A stretch of 64,000 nt of DNA. It comes from Bryobacterales bacterium. Lineage in GTDB: Bacteria > Acidobacteriota > Terriglobia > Bryobacterales > Bryobacteraceae. This document shows positions 37,740 to 46,278 of the stretch, one piece after another. The stretch spans positions 1 through 64,000 of the forward strand of contig PMOK01000164.1 of assembly GCA_003162425.1 (NCBI GenBank). Direction: 5' to 3'. The notes under the pieces are model-generated. The model saw only the letters and a list, made by a program, of their open reading frames with translations, was not told the DNA's origin and searched no databases. Position 1 is the stretch's first letter. Every line of letters starts with the position of its first letter. The position numbers were made by a program, and so were the translations under genes.

Positions 37740-39047
37740 ATGATTAGACCCCTTCGCTGGAGTTTCGCCGGTGCGCTTGCCTGTACGTTCTTGGCGTTCG
37801 GCGCCGGCCCATACCCGGTCAAAGTCGGACCCGATCACAGGCATCTGGTGGACCAAAGCGGCGCGCCATTTCTGGTTCAGGGCGACGCACCCTGGTCCCT
37901 TATCTCGGGACTTACCCGCGAGGAAGCGGAGCTTTATCTGGAGAAGCGGCGTAGCCAGGGATTCAACTCCATCATCGTCAATCTCATTGAGCACAAGTTC
38001 CGCGGACCCGTGAATCGGTACGGGGAAGGGCCGTTCACCACGGCAGGCGATTTTTCAACGCCCAATGAGAAATATTTCGAACACGCCGATTGGGTGATCA
38101 AAAAAGCTGAAGAGAAAGGCATGCAGGTGTTTCTGGCTCCCATTTACCTGGGATATATTGGCACCGACGAAGGATGGATTGAGGAAGGTTTGAAGAATGG
38201 ACCGGAGAAGTGCCGGGCCTGGGGGCGCTATGTGGGAAGGCGGTATCGTGATTTCGACAATCTGGTCTGGATGATTGGAGGCGACCGCAATCCCGAAAAA
38301 GCGCGTGAGGACGTCGACGCCATCGTCGCCGGCATTCAGGAGTACGATTACCGACATCTGTTCACAGCTCACTGTCATCCCGAAAACTCCGCTATCGACC
38401 AGTACAAGAACGACGGCTGGCTGAACCTGAACACCACCTACACCTACAACATTGTCCACGGAATGTTGCTTGCGGATTACAATCGTGTTCCACCCATGCC
38501 GTTCATATTGACCGAATCAACCTATGAAGGTGAGCACAATGCCTCCGCGGTTCAGGTGCGGAGACAAGCCTACTGGGCCTTGTTGTGCGGATCTACGGGC
38601 CAAATGATGGGGAACCGTCCCATCTGGCTTTTCGATCCCGGTTGGCAAGCCGCGCTCGACTCTACAGGCGCCCAGGATATGTCGCGCCTTAAGACCCTGT
38701 TCACGTCCCGGCCCTGGTATCAACTTGTACCGGATCTAAAACACGAAGTGGTTGTGGATGGCCTGGGGGAATTTAGGGGTCTTGATTATTTGGCTGCGGC
38801 GCGGACCGAAGACGGCGCTACGGTAATCGCTTATCTTCCCACCGCTCGGACATTCACCGTGGACTTGACCAAGATTGCCGGCAATGCTGCCAAAGCGTGG
38901 TGGTTCAATCCGAGGACTGGAAAATCGGATCCGGCCGGCGAATTCCCAACCACTGGCAAGAAACAGTTCACGCCGCCCGGCGATGGCGACTGGGTATTAG
39001 TGCTGGATGACGCGTCGCGAAAAGCGGCTGCGCCGGGGCACTCCTAG
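37740..39047 (+). CDS. GH140-like (DUF4038) exported protein
   Basis: Signal peptide (WSFAGALACTFLAFGAGPYP), then a barrel with LVDQSGAPFLVQGDAPWSLI, KRRSQGFNSIIVNLIEHKF, VWMIGGDRNP, FILTESTYEGEHNAS and MGNRPIWLF. A small C-terminal domain starts at about 330 (FTVDLTKIAGNAAKAWWFNP). Same family as the protein encoded at 27799, but clearly diverged. Candidate acids are in GGDRNP and LTESTYE. It is the first gene of a run of eight plus-strand genes with short gaps or overlaps, so the released sugar is probably what the next genes handle. Confidence 0.8.
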   Translation: MIRPLRWSFAGALACTFLAFGAGPYPVKVGPDHRHLVDQSGAPFLVQGDAPWSLISGLTREEAELYLEKRRSQGFNSIIVNLIEHKFRGPVNRYGEGPFTTAGDFSTPNEKYFEHADWVIKKAEEKGMQVFLAPIYLGYIGTDEGWIEEGLKNGPEKCRAWGRYVGRRYRDFDNLVWMIGGDRNPEKAREDVDAIVAGIQEYDYRHLFTAHCHPENSAIDQYKNDGWLNLNTTYTYNIVHGMLLADYNRVPPMPFILTESTYEGEHNASAVQVRRQAYWALLCGSTGQMMGNRPIWLFDPGWQAALDSTGAQDMSRLKTLFTSRPWYQLVPDLKHEVVVDGLGEFRGLDYLAAARTEDGATVIAYLPTARTFTVDLTKIAGNAAKAWWFNPRTGKSDPAGEFPTTGKKQFTPPGDGDWVLVLDDASRKAAAPGHS

Positions 39048-39060
39048 GAAAATTCTGACC

Positions 39061-39918
39061 GTGCTACCCGTCTCGCTGTGCCTTTTCGCTTCGACCCCGG
39101 ATATTGTCGACCTCGGATTTATCGTGAAGGTGTTGACGGGAGATCTCGGCGAGTTAGCAAGGCGCGCGGTGGAGTGGGGGTATTCAGGAATAGAATTCAT
39201 GCCGGATCCGGAGAAAATTCCAGAGCCCGCGGCGATGGAACGGGCGCTCAAGGCCACGGGCGCGGTTATGCCGGTGGTGAACTCTGGACGGATGGGAGTA
39301 CAGGGCATGGCCCTGCTCCACGAAGACGATGGGGTGCAACGCAAATCGATCGCCGCGTTTAAAAGGATGCTCGATTTCGCCGGCTATTTTCAGGCACGAG
39401 TGGGTCTGGGAGTAGCTCGTGGCAAGGGAATACCGGACCGAAGCCAGCTGGCCAATGACGTTTTTTTCGAACTGGCGCAGCACGCCGAATACGCGGGCTC
39501 CGTGATCATGCTGGAGCCGGCCGATCCAGGCGTGACGGCGTTCATCAACACCATGGATGAAGCGATGGCCTGGGTGCGACGCATCGAGAGCCCCGCCTTC
39601 AGCATCATGTTGGATACGTTCCAGCTTGCTGAAGCGGAGCCATCCATTGAACACGGCATCCGTGCAGCCCGTGGGCAGGCGGAACATATTCACCTTTATG
39701 ATCCCAGCCGCTGGCCTCCTGGCTTAGCCGGCGGAAACAGCCGTCTGGATTGGCCGCGAATTTTCGCTTTGCTACGCGAGACCGGTTTTCACGGCTCCGC
39801 CTCTGTGGTGCTTGCGCCCGAAGGCGACCCTGCCGAAGCGGCGCGCAAAACGGCGTCATTTTTGAGCCACGCTTTGACATCGCCTTCCGATGTTTTGCAG
39901 AATGCTGAGGCCCGATGA
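39061..39918 (+). CDS. Sugar phosphate isomerase/epimerase-like TIM-barrel protein
   Basis: This is an AP-endonuclease-2-like barrel: GDLGELARRAVEWGYSGIEF, LDFAGYFQARVGLGVARGK, YAGSVIMLEPADPGVTAFIN, FSIMLDTFQLAEAEPSIEHG, AEHIHLYDPSRWPPG. Glu/Asp/His residues in MLEPAD, IMLDTFQ and HIHLYD are consistent with a metal site. Members isomerise or epimerise sugars and keto acids such as hydroxypyruvate or tagatose. GTG 39061 places the barrel start at the N-terminus; ATG 39007, inside the previous gene, is an alternative. The stop overlaps the next start (ATGA). Confidence 0.75.
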   Translation: MLPVSLCLFASTPDIVDLGFIVKVLTGDLGELARRAVEWGYSGIEFMPDPEKIPEPAAMERALKATGAVMPVVNSGRMGVQGMALLHEDDGVQRKSIAAFKRMLDFAGYFQARVGLGVARGKGIPDRSQLANDVFFELAQHAEYAGSVIMLEPADPGVTAFINTMDEAMAWVRRIESPAFSIMLDTFQLAEAEPSIEHGIRAARGQAEHIHLYDPSRWPPGLAGGNSRLDWPRIFALLRETGFHGSASVVLAPEGDPAEAARKTASFLSHALTSPSDVLQNAEAR

Positions 39919-40790
39919 TTTTCGCAAATGGCTTTAACGCCCCGGAAGGCCCTGTAGCACTTCCCGACGGAACTTGGCTCGTCGTGGAAGGCGGGGCTGA
40001 CCGCGGCTGCGTAACCCAAATCAGCGCCGACGGCAGGGACAAGCGCGTGGTGGGGAAAACCGGCCGTCCGAATGGGCTCGCGGTCGACTCGGAAGGCATC
40101 ATCTGGGTAGCGGAATCGAAGACGCCTTCTTTGGTCCGGCTGACCATGGATGGCAAAGCGGAAGTGGTTGCCACGGGTTGTGACGGAGAGCCGTTCCTGT
40201 TTCCGAACGACCTGTGTTTCGGTCCCGACGGAGCCCTCTATCTGACCGATTCGGGCGTCGTCATCCAGGATTTCGCCCCGAACAATAAGATCCGGCCCGA
40301 CTATATGAGTGTCCGTTACGATGGACGCGTCTATCGCGTTGACGTCCAAACCGGCGGCGTGACCAAGCTCGACAGCGGAATTAAATTCACCAATGGAATA
40401 GCGTTCGGCCCGGATAATCTGCTCTACGTCAATGAGACGCTCACCGGGAACATCTACCGCTACGAGTCGAACGGCGGCCCGCGCATCTTGTTCGGCAATG
40501 TGATCCGGTCCGATGCTCCCCCCGGCTGGAAGGGACCCGACGGCATGGCTTTCGGCGAAGATGGCAGGCTCTACGTTGCAGTGTTCGGACAGCGGGACGT
40601 AACGGTGCTGGGCGCCGGCGGCGAAGTTGCGGAGCGCATTCCAACGGACGGCAACCTACCTACCAACGTCGCTTTTGCACTACCGGGCCGCAAGCGGATT
40701 CACGTCACCGAGTACGAATTTGGGCAAGTGGAAGCGTTCGATATTTCCTGCGACGGACTACCGCTGTGGACTGGACCGGCAAAGAGGTGA
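39915..40790 (+). CDS. SMP-30/gluconolactonase-like lactone hydrolase
   Basis: A six-blade propeller protein of 291 residues: FNAPEGPVALPDGTWLVVEG, VDSEGIIWVAESKTPSLVRL, FPNDLCFGPDGALYLTDSG, FTNGIAFGPDNLLYVNETLT, GPDGMAFGEDGRLYVAVFG. Glu in APEGP, Asn in FPNDL and the Asp in GPDG supply the metal site common to the family, which opens sugar lactones to sugar acids. It overlaps the upstream gene by 4 bases. A lactonase here implies that a sugar is first oxidised to its lactone, or that a lactone is imported. Confidence 0.8.
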   Translation: MIFANGFNAPEGPVALPDGTWLVVEGGADRGCVTQISADGRDKRVVGKTGRPNGLAVDSEGIIWVAESKTPSLVRLTMDGKAEVVATGCDGEPFLFPNDLCFGPDGALYLTDSGVVIQDFAPNNKIRPDYMSVRYDGRVYRVDVQTGGVTKLDSGIKFTNGIAFGPDNLLYVNETLTGNIYRYESNGGPRILFGNVIRSDAPPGWKGPDGMAFGEDGRLYVAVFGQRDVTVLGAGGEVAERIPTDGNLPTNVAFALPGRKRIHVTEYEFGQVEAFDISCDGLPLWTGPAKR

Positions 40791-40794
40791 ATGC

Positions 40795-41796
40795 ATGCGA
40801 ATGAAGAAATTTATCAACCGTCCGGAGAACATCGTGCCGGAGTTGCTGGAAGGTCTCGCTCTGGCGTTCCCTGATAAAGTGCGGCTGACGGGCAGCAACC
40901 TGATTGCGCGCGCCGTGCCTAAGTCGAAAGACAAAGTGGCCTTAGTGACACTGGGCGGAAGCGGCCATGAGCCCGGATTAAGCGGCTTCGTGGGCGAAGG
41001 GATGCTCGACGCAAGCGTGGCAGGCGAGATTTTCGCGGCGCCCGGAGCTCCGCGGGTTCTGGAAGCCATCAAGCTGGTTCACGGCGATGCTGGAGTTCTG
41101 CTGGTGGTGCTGAATCACGCGGGAGACGTTCTATCCGCGAACATCACCATGGATATGGCCAAACGCGAGGGGCTGAATGTGAAAATGATCCTTACTCATG
41201 AGGACATTTCGAGTGGCCCGAAAGATCAACCCGAAGAGCGTCGCGGCCTGGTTGGGTTCCTGCCGGTCTACAAAGTGGCCGGCGCGGCCGCTGAGCAGGG
41301 ACGCACTCTCGACCAGTGTTTGCAGATCGCCCAACGCATGGAACAGAACATGCGGACTCTCGCGGTTGCCGTGAGCACGGCCACGCATCCCTCCACCGGC
41401 CAGCCGATTTTCGAACTCGGCGATGATGAAATGGAAATCGGCATGGGCCAACATGGCGAAGCCGGAACCGGCCGCATGAAATTAAAGACTGCCGACGAAA
41501 CCGCTGAAATTATGCTTGAAATGCTGCTCGCGGATCTGGAAGCGAAAGTGGGTGAGGAACTGCTCGTCATCGTCAACGGCGCGGGAGCCACCACGCTGAT
41601 GGAGCTGCTGATCCTGTTCCGGCGAGTCAGTCAGGTTTTGAAGGCGAAGAAAATCAAGCTGGCCCGCGCCAAAGTTGGCGAATTCATCACAACGCAGGAA
41701 CAGGCTGGTATCCAGATGATGATTGCGCGATTGGATGCCGAACTTACCGGGCTCTGGGACGCGCCTTGCGATACACCGTACTTTGTAGTGCGATGA
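40795..41796 (+). CDS. dhaK: Dihydroxyacetone kinase-like substrate-binding subunit DhaK
   Basis: Full-length DhaK (333 residues): VTLGGSGHEPGLSGFVGEGM and the His H220 in GMGQHGEAGTGR that holds the keto substrate by a covalent hemiaminal; GGSGHEPG and ANITMDMA contact it as well. ATG 40795 is fixed by GAGGTGA five bases upstream. The ATGA overlap with DhaL shows coupling. No DhaM (PTS donor) gene is present in the window, so, as in the tetritol-pathway DhaKL kinases, ATP is the likely phosphate donor. Substrate inferred to be a C3-C5 ketose or related; DHA itself not certain. Confidence 0.85.
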   Translation: MRMKKFINRPENIVPELLEGLALAFPDKVRLTGSNLIARAVPKSKDKVALVTLGGSGHEPGLSGFVGEGMLDASVAGEIFAAPGAPRVLEAIKLVHGDAGVLLVVLNHAGDVLSANITMDMAKREGLNVKMILTHEDISSGPKDQPEERRGLVGFLPVYKVAGAAAEQGRTLDQCLQIAQRMEQNMRTLAVAVSTATHPSTGQPIFELGDDEMEIGMGQHGEAGTGRMKLKTADETAEIMLEMLLADLEAKVGEELLVIVNGAGATTLMELLILFRRVSQVLKAKKIKLARAKVGEFITTQEQAGIQMMIARLDAELTGLWDAPCDTPYFVVR

Positions 41797-42437
41797 CCGG
41801 GACGATTGGACAACACGAATTGTCGCAAATGTTTCGGAGTGCCGCGGCGCGCATTCGCGAACGGCACGGGGAGCTTTCGGTGCTGGATTCCGTTTCAGGT
41901 GACGGCGATCATGGCACCACCATGCTGCGTATTGTCGATCAGCTCGACATCGCTCAGTCATCATCGGAGCCGAAAACCATTCTCCACGATGCAGGCTGGA
42001 AAATTCTCAACGTAGACGGCGGCGCTTCCAGTTCACTCTTGGGAACGTTTTTTCTGGGAATGACGGAGGCGCCGGAGTGCAACAGTCCACTGGACTGTCC
42101 GGCGCTGGCCGCTACGTTTGAAGCCGGCCTGGCTGCCGTTTCGAAGCAGACTCGGGCCCGGCCCGGCGACAAGACCATGATGGACGCGCTGGTTCCCGCG
42201 ATAGAATCGCTGCGGGCGGCTGTCCACGCGGGCAAAAGCGTGGTGGAGGCTATGCAGGACGCGGCCGGGGCGGCTCGCGCGGGAGCGGAATCCACTAGCG
42301 GCCTCACTGCGCGCTTCGGGCGCGCCAAGTTTCTAGGAGAAAAAACGCGCGGGCATCAGGACCCTGGAGCAGCCTCCATTGCGCTGCTCTTCGAAGGGTT
42401 CTCCATGGCCCTCGCTGAATCAAAGGAGACACAGTAA
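41793..42437 (+). CDS. dhaL: Dihydroxyacetone kinase-like nucleotide-binding subunit DhaL
   Basis: Helix-barrel nucleotide subunit of 214 residues. Aspartates in SVSGDGDHGTTM bind magnesium, and DGGASSSLLGTFFLGM and RPGDKTMMDALVPA are the other DhaL signatures. With DhaK it forms a two-subunit kinase, transferring phosphate to the ketose held by H220 of DhaK. The ATG at 41793 shares bases with the DhaK stop. It ends directly next to the LsrF-like gene: its TAA and the ATG 42438 touch. Confidence 0.85.
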   Translation: MTGTIGQHELSQMFRSAAARIRERHGELSVLDSVSGDGDHGTTMLRIVDQLDIAQSSSEPKTILHDAGWKILNVDGGASSSLLGTFFLGMTEAPECNSPLDCPALAATFEAGLAAVSKQTRARPGDKTMMDALVPAIESLRAAVHAGKSVVEAMQDAAGAARAGAESTSGLTARFGRAKFLGEKTRGHQDPGAASIALLFEGFSMALAESKETQ

Positions 42438-43340
42438 ATGCCAGATGTTGACGACGTTCAAGATGGAAAGAACTACCATTTCGGCGTCCCTATGCAGGCC
42501 AACGCCTTTTTCTTAAGAGGAAGCAACTCGCTGGATTGGGGGATGAAGAACCGTCTCGCCCGGATCTTTAATCCGGCCACCGGTAAGACCGTAATGCTGG
42601 CCGTGGACCACGGTTACTTTCAGGGTCCCACCACCGGCCTCGAGCGCATCGACGTTTCCATCGTCCCGTTGGTGCCCTATTCGGACGCGCTCATGATCAC
42701 GCGTGGCGCCTTGCGCACCAGCATCCCCGCTGAGATGTCGAAACCCGTGGTGCTGCGATCCACCGGCGGACAGAGTATCCTCAAAGAGCTTTCGAATGAG
42801 CTGGTGGCTGTTGACGTCCAGGACGCTGTGCGATTGAATGCATCGGCCATGGCGGTGCAGGTTTACATCGGCGGCGAACATGAGCACCAGTCCATCGGCA
42901 ATCTGGTGAAAGCCGTGGACGCGGGCAACCAATACGGCATTCCTACGCTGGCCGTCACGGGCGTGGGCAAGGAGCTGGTGCGCGATTGGAAATACTTGAG
43001 CCTGGCCACGCGCATCTGCGCGGAGATGGGCGCGCACTTCGTCAAAACCTATTTCTGTGAAAAGAGTTTCGCGCGAGTGGTTGCGGCTTGTCCGGTTCCT
43101 CTCGTCATCGCCGGCGGCAAGAAGCTGCCGGAGTTGGACGCCTTAAAGATGGCCTTCGAAGCGATCGATCAGGGCGCCGCTGGCGTCGATATGGGCCGGA
43201 ACATTTTCCAATGCGAGGCGCCCATCGCGATGATTCAGGCGGTTCGCTCAGTGGTGCACGATCAGGAAAAACCTGAGAAAGCCTACCAGCTGTACCTCTC
43301 GTTGAAAAAAGATTCACAAGTTATCCCCAACAGGAGCTGA
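42438..43340 (+). CDS. lsrF: LsrF-like thiolase/class I aldolase
   Basis: The 300-residue barrel protein is very like E. coli LsrF along its whole length: [95 protein letters not shown]203 in FVKTYF sits at the Schiff-base lysine position of LsrF, which transfers an acetyl group from phospho-AI-2 breakdown product to CoA. Here it stands with DhaK/DhaL rather than LsrK, and no lsr transporter is in the window. The substrate may thus be another phospho-diketone. Confidence 0.8.
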   Translation: MPDVDDVQDGKNYHFGVPMQANAFFLRGSNSLDWGMKNRLARIFNPATGKTVMLAVDHGYFQGPTTGLERIDVSIVPLVPYSDALMITRGALRTSIPAEMSKPVVLRSTGGQSILKELSNELVAVDVQDAVRLNASAMAVQVYIGGEHEHQSIGNLVKAVDAGNQYGIPTLAVTGVGKELVRDWKYLSLATRICAEMGAHFVKTYFCEKSFARVVAACPVPLVIAGGKKLPELDALKMAFEAIDQGAAGVDMGRNIFQCEAPIAMIQAVRSVVHDQEKPEKAYQLYLSLKKDSQVIPNRS

Positions 43341-43342
43341 GC

Positions 43343-43651
43343 ATGAAGAAAGAGACCACCGAAGTCGTCTGCGTCGCCGAATTTTGGGCCAAGGAAGGCA
43401 AGACCGATGCGTTAATCGCCGCCATGCATCCTCTCATGCAACCCACCCACAAGGAGCCTGGCTGCATCCGCTATGAGTTGAACCAGCGCGTGGACGATCC
43501 TCGCTGGATCACCTACGTCGAAAAATGGAAAGATAAGAAAACCTTCGACGAACATTGTGCCATGCCCTATATCACGCATTTCTTTAACGATGTCCAGCCG
43601 GGGCTGGTGGAGAAATTCGAGGTGAAGCTATACCAGGAGCTGCTGCCGTAG
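43343..43651 (+). CDS. ABM-fold protein (antibiotic biosynthesis monooxygenase-like; LsrG-like position)
   Basis: A 102-residue ferredoxin-like fold: VCVAEFWAKEGKTDALIAAM, EPGCIRYELNQRVDDPRW, TYVEKWKDKKTFDEH. ABM-fold proteins are dimers that act as quinol monooxygenases or, like LsrG in the AI-2 pathway, as isomerases. It is 2 bases after the LsrF-like gene, as LsrG is next to LsrF in E. coli, so an isomerase role on the same phosphorylated intermediate is a fair guess. Identity with LsrG is low, so no symbol is given. Confidence 0.65.
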   Translation: MKKETTEVVCVAEFWAKEGKTDALIAAMHPLMQPTHKEPGCIRYELNQRVDDPRWITYVEKWKDKKTFDEHCAMPYITHFFNDVQPGLVEKFEVKLYQELLP

Positions 43652-43659
43652 AGCGAGTG

Positions 43660-44715
43660 ATGAGAGCCCATGAGATCGACACGCCCGCGTTACTAGTTGA
43701 CCTGGATGCCATGGAGAGCAATCTCCAGCGGATGGCCGGATTCTTCCGCGACCAGCCAACCAAGCTGCGGCCACATTTCAAGAACCACAAGGTCCCCATG
43801 CTGGCCTGGAAACAGATGGAGGCTGGCGCAATCGGGATGACTTGCGCTACGCTACGCGAGGCCGAGATTCTGGTGGATCATGGGGTGCGCAGCATCCTGA
43901 TCGCCAACGAAATCGCGGGCGAGAGCAAAATCAAGCAGTTTGCGGATCTGTCCCGCCACGCCGATCTCATGGTGGCGGTGGATCATGAGCGCGTGATTTC
44001 CGACATCGCCTGTGTGGCGCGTAAGCAAGGCCGGCCGCTGAGTGTTGTGGTGGATATCAACGTCGGCCTCAACCGTTGCGGCGTTCAGCCGGGCCAGCCC
44101 GCTTGCCGTCTCGCCAAATCGGCAGTGGAACAGGGCCTGAGGTTCCGCGGCCTGATGGGTTACGAAGGCCAACTCCAGGTGCTTGCTCCAAGCGACGAGC
44201 GGGATGAACGCGTGCGGGCGGTCGCAAAGTCTCTGGTAGATTCAAGAATTCTGATCGAGCGCGAAGGGATTCCGATTGAGATCGTTTCGACCGGCGGTAC
44301 AGGTACTTACTACGTTAGCGGCGCGTTTCCAGGCGTGACCGAAATCCAGGCCGGCTCCTATCTGCTGATGGACACGTTGTACGTGAATCGCGGCTCACCC
44401 TTTACGCGCGCTCTGACTCTCCTCGCATCCGTGATCAGCCAGCCCGAGCCGCATCGTGCCGTAATCGACTGTGGCATGAAGGAGCTGAGTGCCGAGCGCG
44501 GTCTTTCGATCGTCAAAGACATCGAGGGATTGGAGCTGAAAGCGCTGCACGCCGAGCATGGACTCCTGGAAGTTCAGAATCCGCGCGTGCGCCTCGAAAT
44601 GGGTCAGAAGATTGAGCTGTGGGTGCACTACAGCGACGCCACGGTGAATCTCCACCATCGCATGTACGGCATCCGCAAAGGCGAAGTGGAAGACGTTTTC
44701 CGGATAGAACACTGA
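43660..44715 (+). CDS. DSD1-family PLP enzyme (D-threonine aldolase-like)
   Basis: Alanine-racemase-type N-terminal barrel and C-terminal domain. The PLP-binding Lys is K41 in RPHFKNHKVPML. Also present are TPALLVDLDAMESNLQRM, DINVGLNRCGVQPG, STGGTGTYYVSGAF, and the metal-binding end WVHYSDATVNLHHRMYG. Known members cleave D-threonine or D-3-hydroxyaspartate, or dehydrate D-serine. ATG 43660 is one codon after a GTG that is also possible. It closes the operon, so a hydroxy-amino acid may arise from the sugar acid, or its glycine/aldehyde product may enter the route. Confidence 0.75.
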   Translation: MRAHEIDTPALLVDLDAMESNLQRMAGFFRDQPTKLRPHFKNHKVPMLAWKQMEAGAIGMTCATLREAEILVDHGVRSILIANEIAGESKIKQFADLSRHADLMVAVDHERVISDIACVARKQGRPLSVVVDINVGLNRCGVQPGQPACRLAKSAVEQGLRFRGLMGYEGQLQVLAPSDERDERVRAVAKSLVDSRILIEREGIPIEIVSTGGTGTYYVSGAFPGVTEIQAGSYLLMDTLYVNRGSPFTRALTLLASVISQPEPHRAVIDCGMKELSAERGLSIVKDIEGLELKALHAEHGLLEVQNPRVRLEMGQKIELWVHYSDATVNLHHRMYGIRKGEVEDVFRIEH

Positions 44716-45132
44716 CCACCCGTAGACTTTCAACAGGCTTCGGCGGCGCTGGACTAGAAAAATGTCGCGCAGGACACGGATCATAATTTGTGACGCCAAA
44801 AGACCTTATTGGCGCGGAGGGAGTTGTTGAAATTCTGCAATACAAGAAGCGACGTTACTACCCTAACTCTTTCCATCAAACTGTGGTCCGATCCTGTGCA
44901 GGCGGCCCAATGAACTGGCGCCCCTCCGAGAAACGAAAACTAGCATAGGATCAAACCCTATCATCTGTGGGCAGGTCGCGTCTGGCCGATAAATTATTGG
45001 AGAACACGATTTCTTAGGCTGGCCGGGCGCGTCCGCTATCTTATGGCCGTCCATCACGGCTAGTCAATCCCCTCAGAGGTTGCTGCGCTTACTGATGAGG
45101 CAGCGAATTGATCGAAAATTCGAGCCGTTTTA
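44716..45132. other. Non-coding stretch
   Basis: About 420 bases follow the catabolic operon. I find no gene, RNA or clear hairpin in it. Confidence 0.5.
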
Positions 45133-45318
45133 CTTCGCCGGGACAGAGTGCCCGGCCATTGTGTCGTCTGGCGCCAGACTGCAATGGATTTGGGCACTTT
45201 TGGGCAATGCGCGACGGCGATGATGGCAAATGTGGCACTCGCGGCAACGACCACTCTATAACTTGCAGAGGCCAGGCGGGGCTGAAGGGTTCGAATCGCA
45301 CCCTCACCGCCAAAGCTA
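45133..45318 (+). repeat. Dispersed repeat with a tRNA-Ser-like 3' end, copy C
   Basis: Matches 22101-22289 for about 185 bases, ending with the tRNA-like TTCGAATCGCACCCTCACC, then GCCA (45289-45311). It lacks the downstream inverted part that is present in copies A and B. The T-loop keeps TTCGAAT but one C of the stem is changed to G. Confidence 0.6.
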
Positions 45319-45436
45319 TTGATGTGGAAATTCGTGGCTTTGTAGAACCTATCGCCTAAGTCGCGAAGCTCGCTAAGCATAGGGGTGTACTTCGTCCGCA
45401 TGATCTTGGACGTTCACGGAATGGCCCGCCGATACA

Positions 45437-45628
45437 TCAGCCTTGCCGAGCAGCAAGGTCTCGTCGTTCGATCAGGCTCGCCACCCACCAAAAAGGTAAG
45501 CTGGTGGTCGCAACATCAGGCATGATAGCGCCCGCGGCAACCGCTACAAAACCCGCCATCAAAGCATACTCAACGAGGTCCTGGCCTCGCGTAACGACTT
45601 CTCCTGCATCACTGGATATTGGTACCAT
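45437..45628 (-). pseudogene. Flp-type pilin remnant
   Basis: The frame reads RGQDLVEYALMAGFVAVAAG, the hallmark of Flp/Fap pilins (processing just before GQDLVEYAL... and a hydrophobic helix). The part before the cleavage site is not a normal leader, since it lacks the short basic start, and after AIMPDVAT the sequence no longer looks like a pilin. It stands alone, with no Tad assembly genes in the window. I take it as a displaced, decayed pilin gene, though a tiny working gene cannot be ruled out. Confidence 0.5.
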
Positions 45629-46009
45629 TTACTGCGACAGGGACGAAACAATAATCGGTTGCAACGACGTTGTTGGGGTGTATACTAAGGCCACAACAAG
45701 AAGCGGAAATCCTGGGCTGCTGAATTTAGTTTCTCGGAATCAATGTCTATTGATTGGATAGGACATCTAAGAGCAGCGGTCATTCTAGGCGTTGGATTTG
45801 ATCAAACGCGGGATCAAAGTTGCCCAGCGTCGCGCTAGAGAAGTGAGCGTAGAACGAACATCCCCTGATTCCCCGCGGAACTTATCGAAACCGGTGCGAT
45901 TTCGCCGCTAGCGATCGTCATTCACGTACTGCCGCTGAGACGTCAAAATCGTGCAAGTATGAGCAGAGACCGTAAATCTGGCCACCTGCGGCCCGGCAAA
46001 ATTGACGAG

Positions 46010-46190
46010 CGGGTTAAACAGCTTCGCGCTTATCCTCGCCGCTTCTTCCGCTTCGCCGCTCAATACGCCTTCATGCGCTGGGATTGTGCTTTGGGCGCGC
46101 CGGCCAACCTTCCGTTCTTGCGCTTCTTTATCGCCCGGTTGAGTTTTGTCGCGGTCTGCGATGAGTAGCGCAATGATGTGTTCCGTCGGC
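46010..46190 (-). pseudogene. Small basic protein remnant with a frameshift
   Basis: One frame gives EHIIALLIADRDK and the next, after a one-base slip, gives LNRAIKKRKNGRLAGAPKAQ and then SQRMKAYWAAKRKKRRG. The order ER/RDKLNRAI-linker-basic tail is familiar from short lysine/arginine-rich proteins common in Acidobacteriota. Function of those is unknown. The slip near 46130 would break it. Confidence 0.35.
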
Positions 46191-46278
46191 ATGAGCGTTT
46201 GATCCAAGCACAACCCCGACGATCATGAAGGAAACGGTCTGGTAAGCCCAGCGAACGGACTGCGCTAATCTAAGCAGG

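Noticed and set aside
45070-45312. Frames with GGEGAIRT or SNRTLTAK-like ends near the tRNA-like segments
   Set aside because: These peptides arise from reading a tRNA 3' end; they are a known source of false protein calls.
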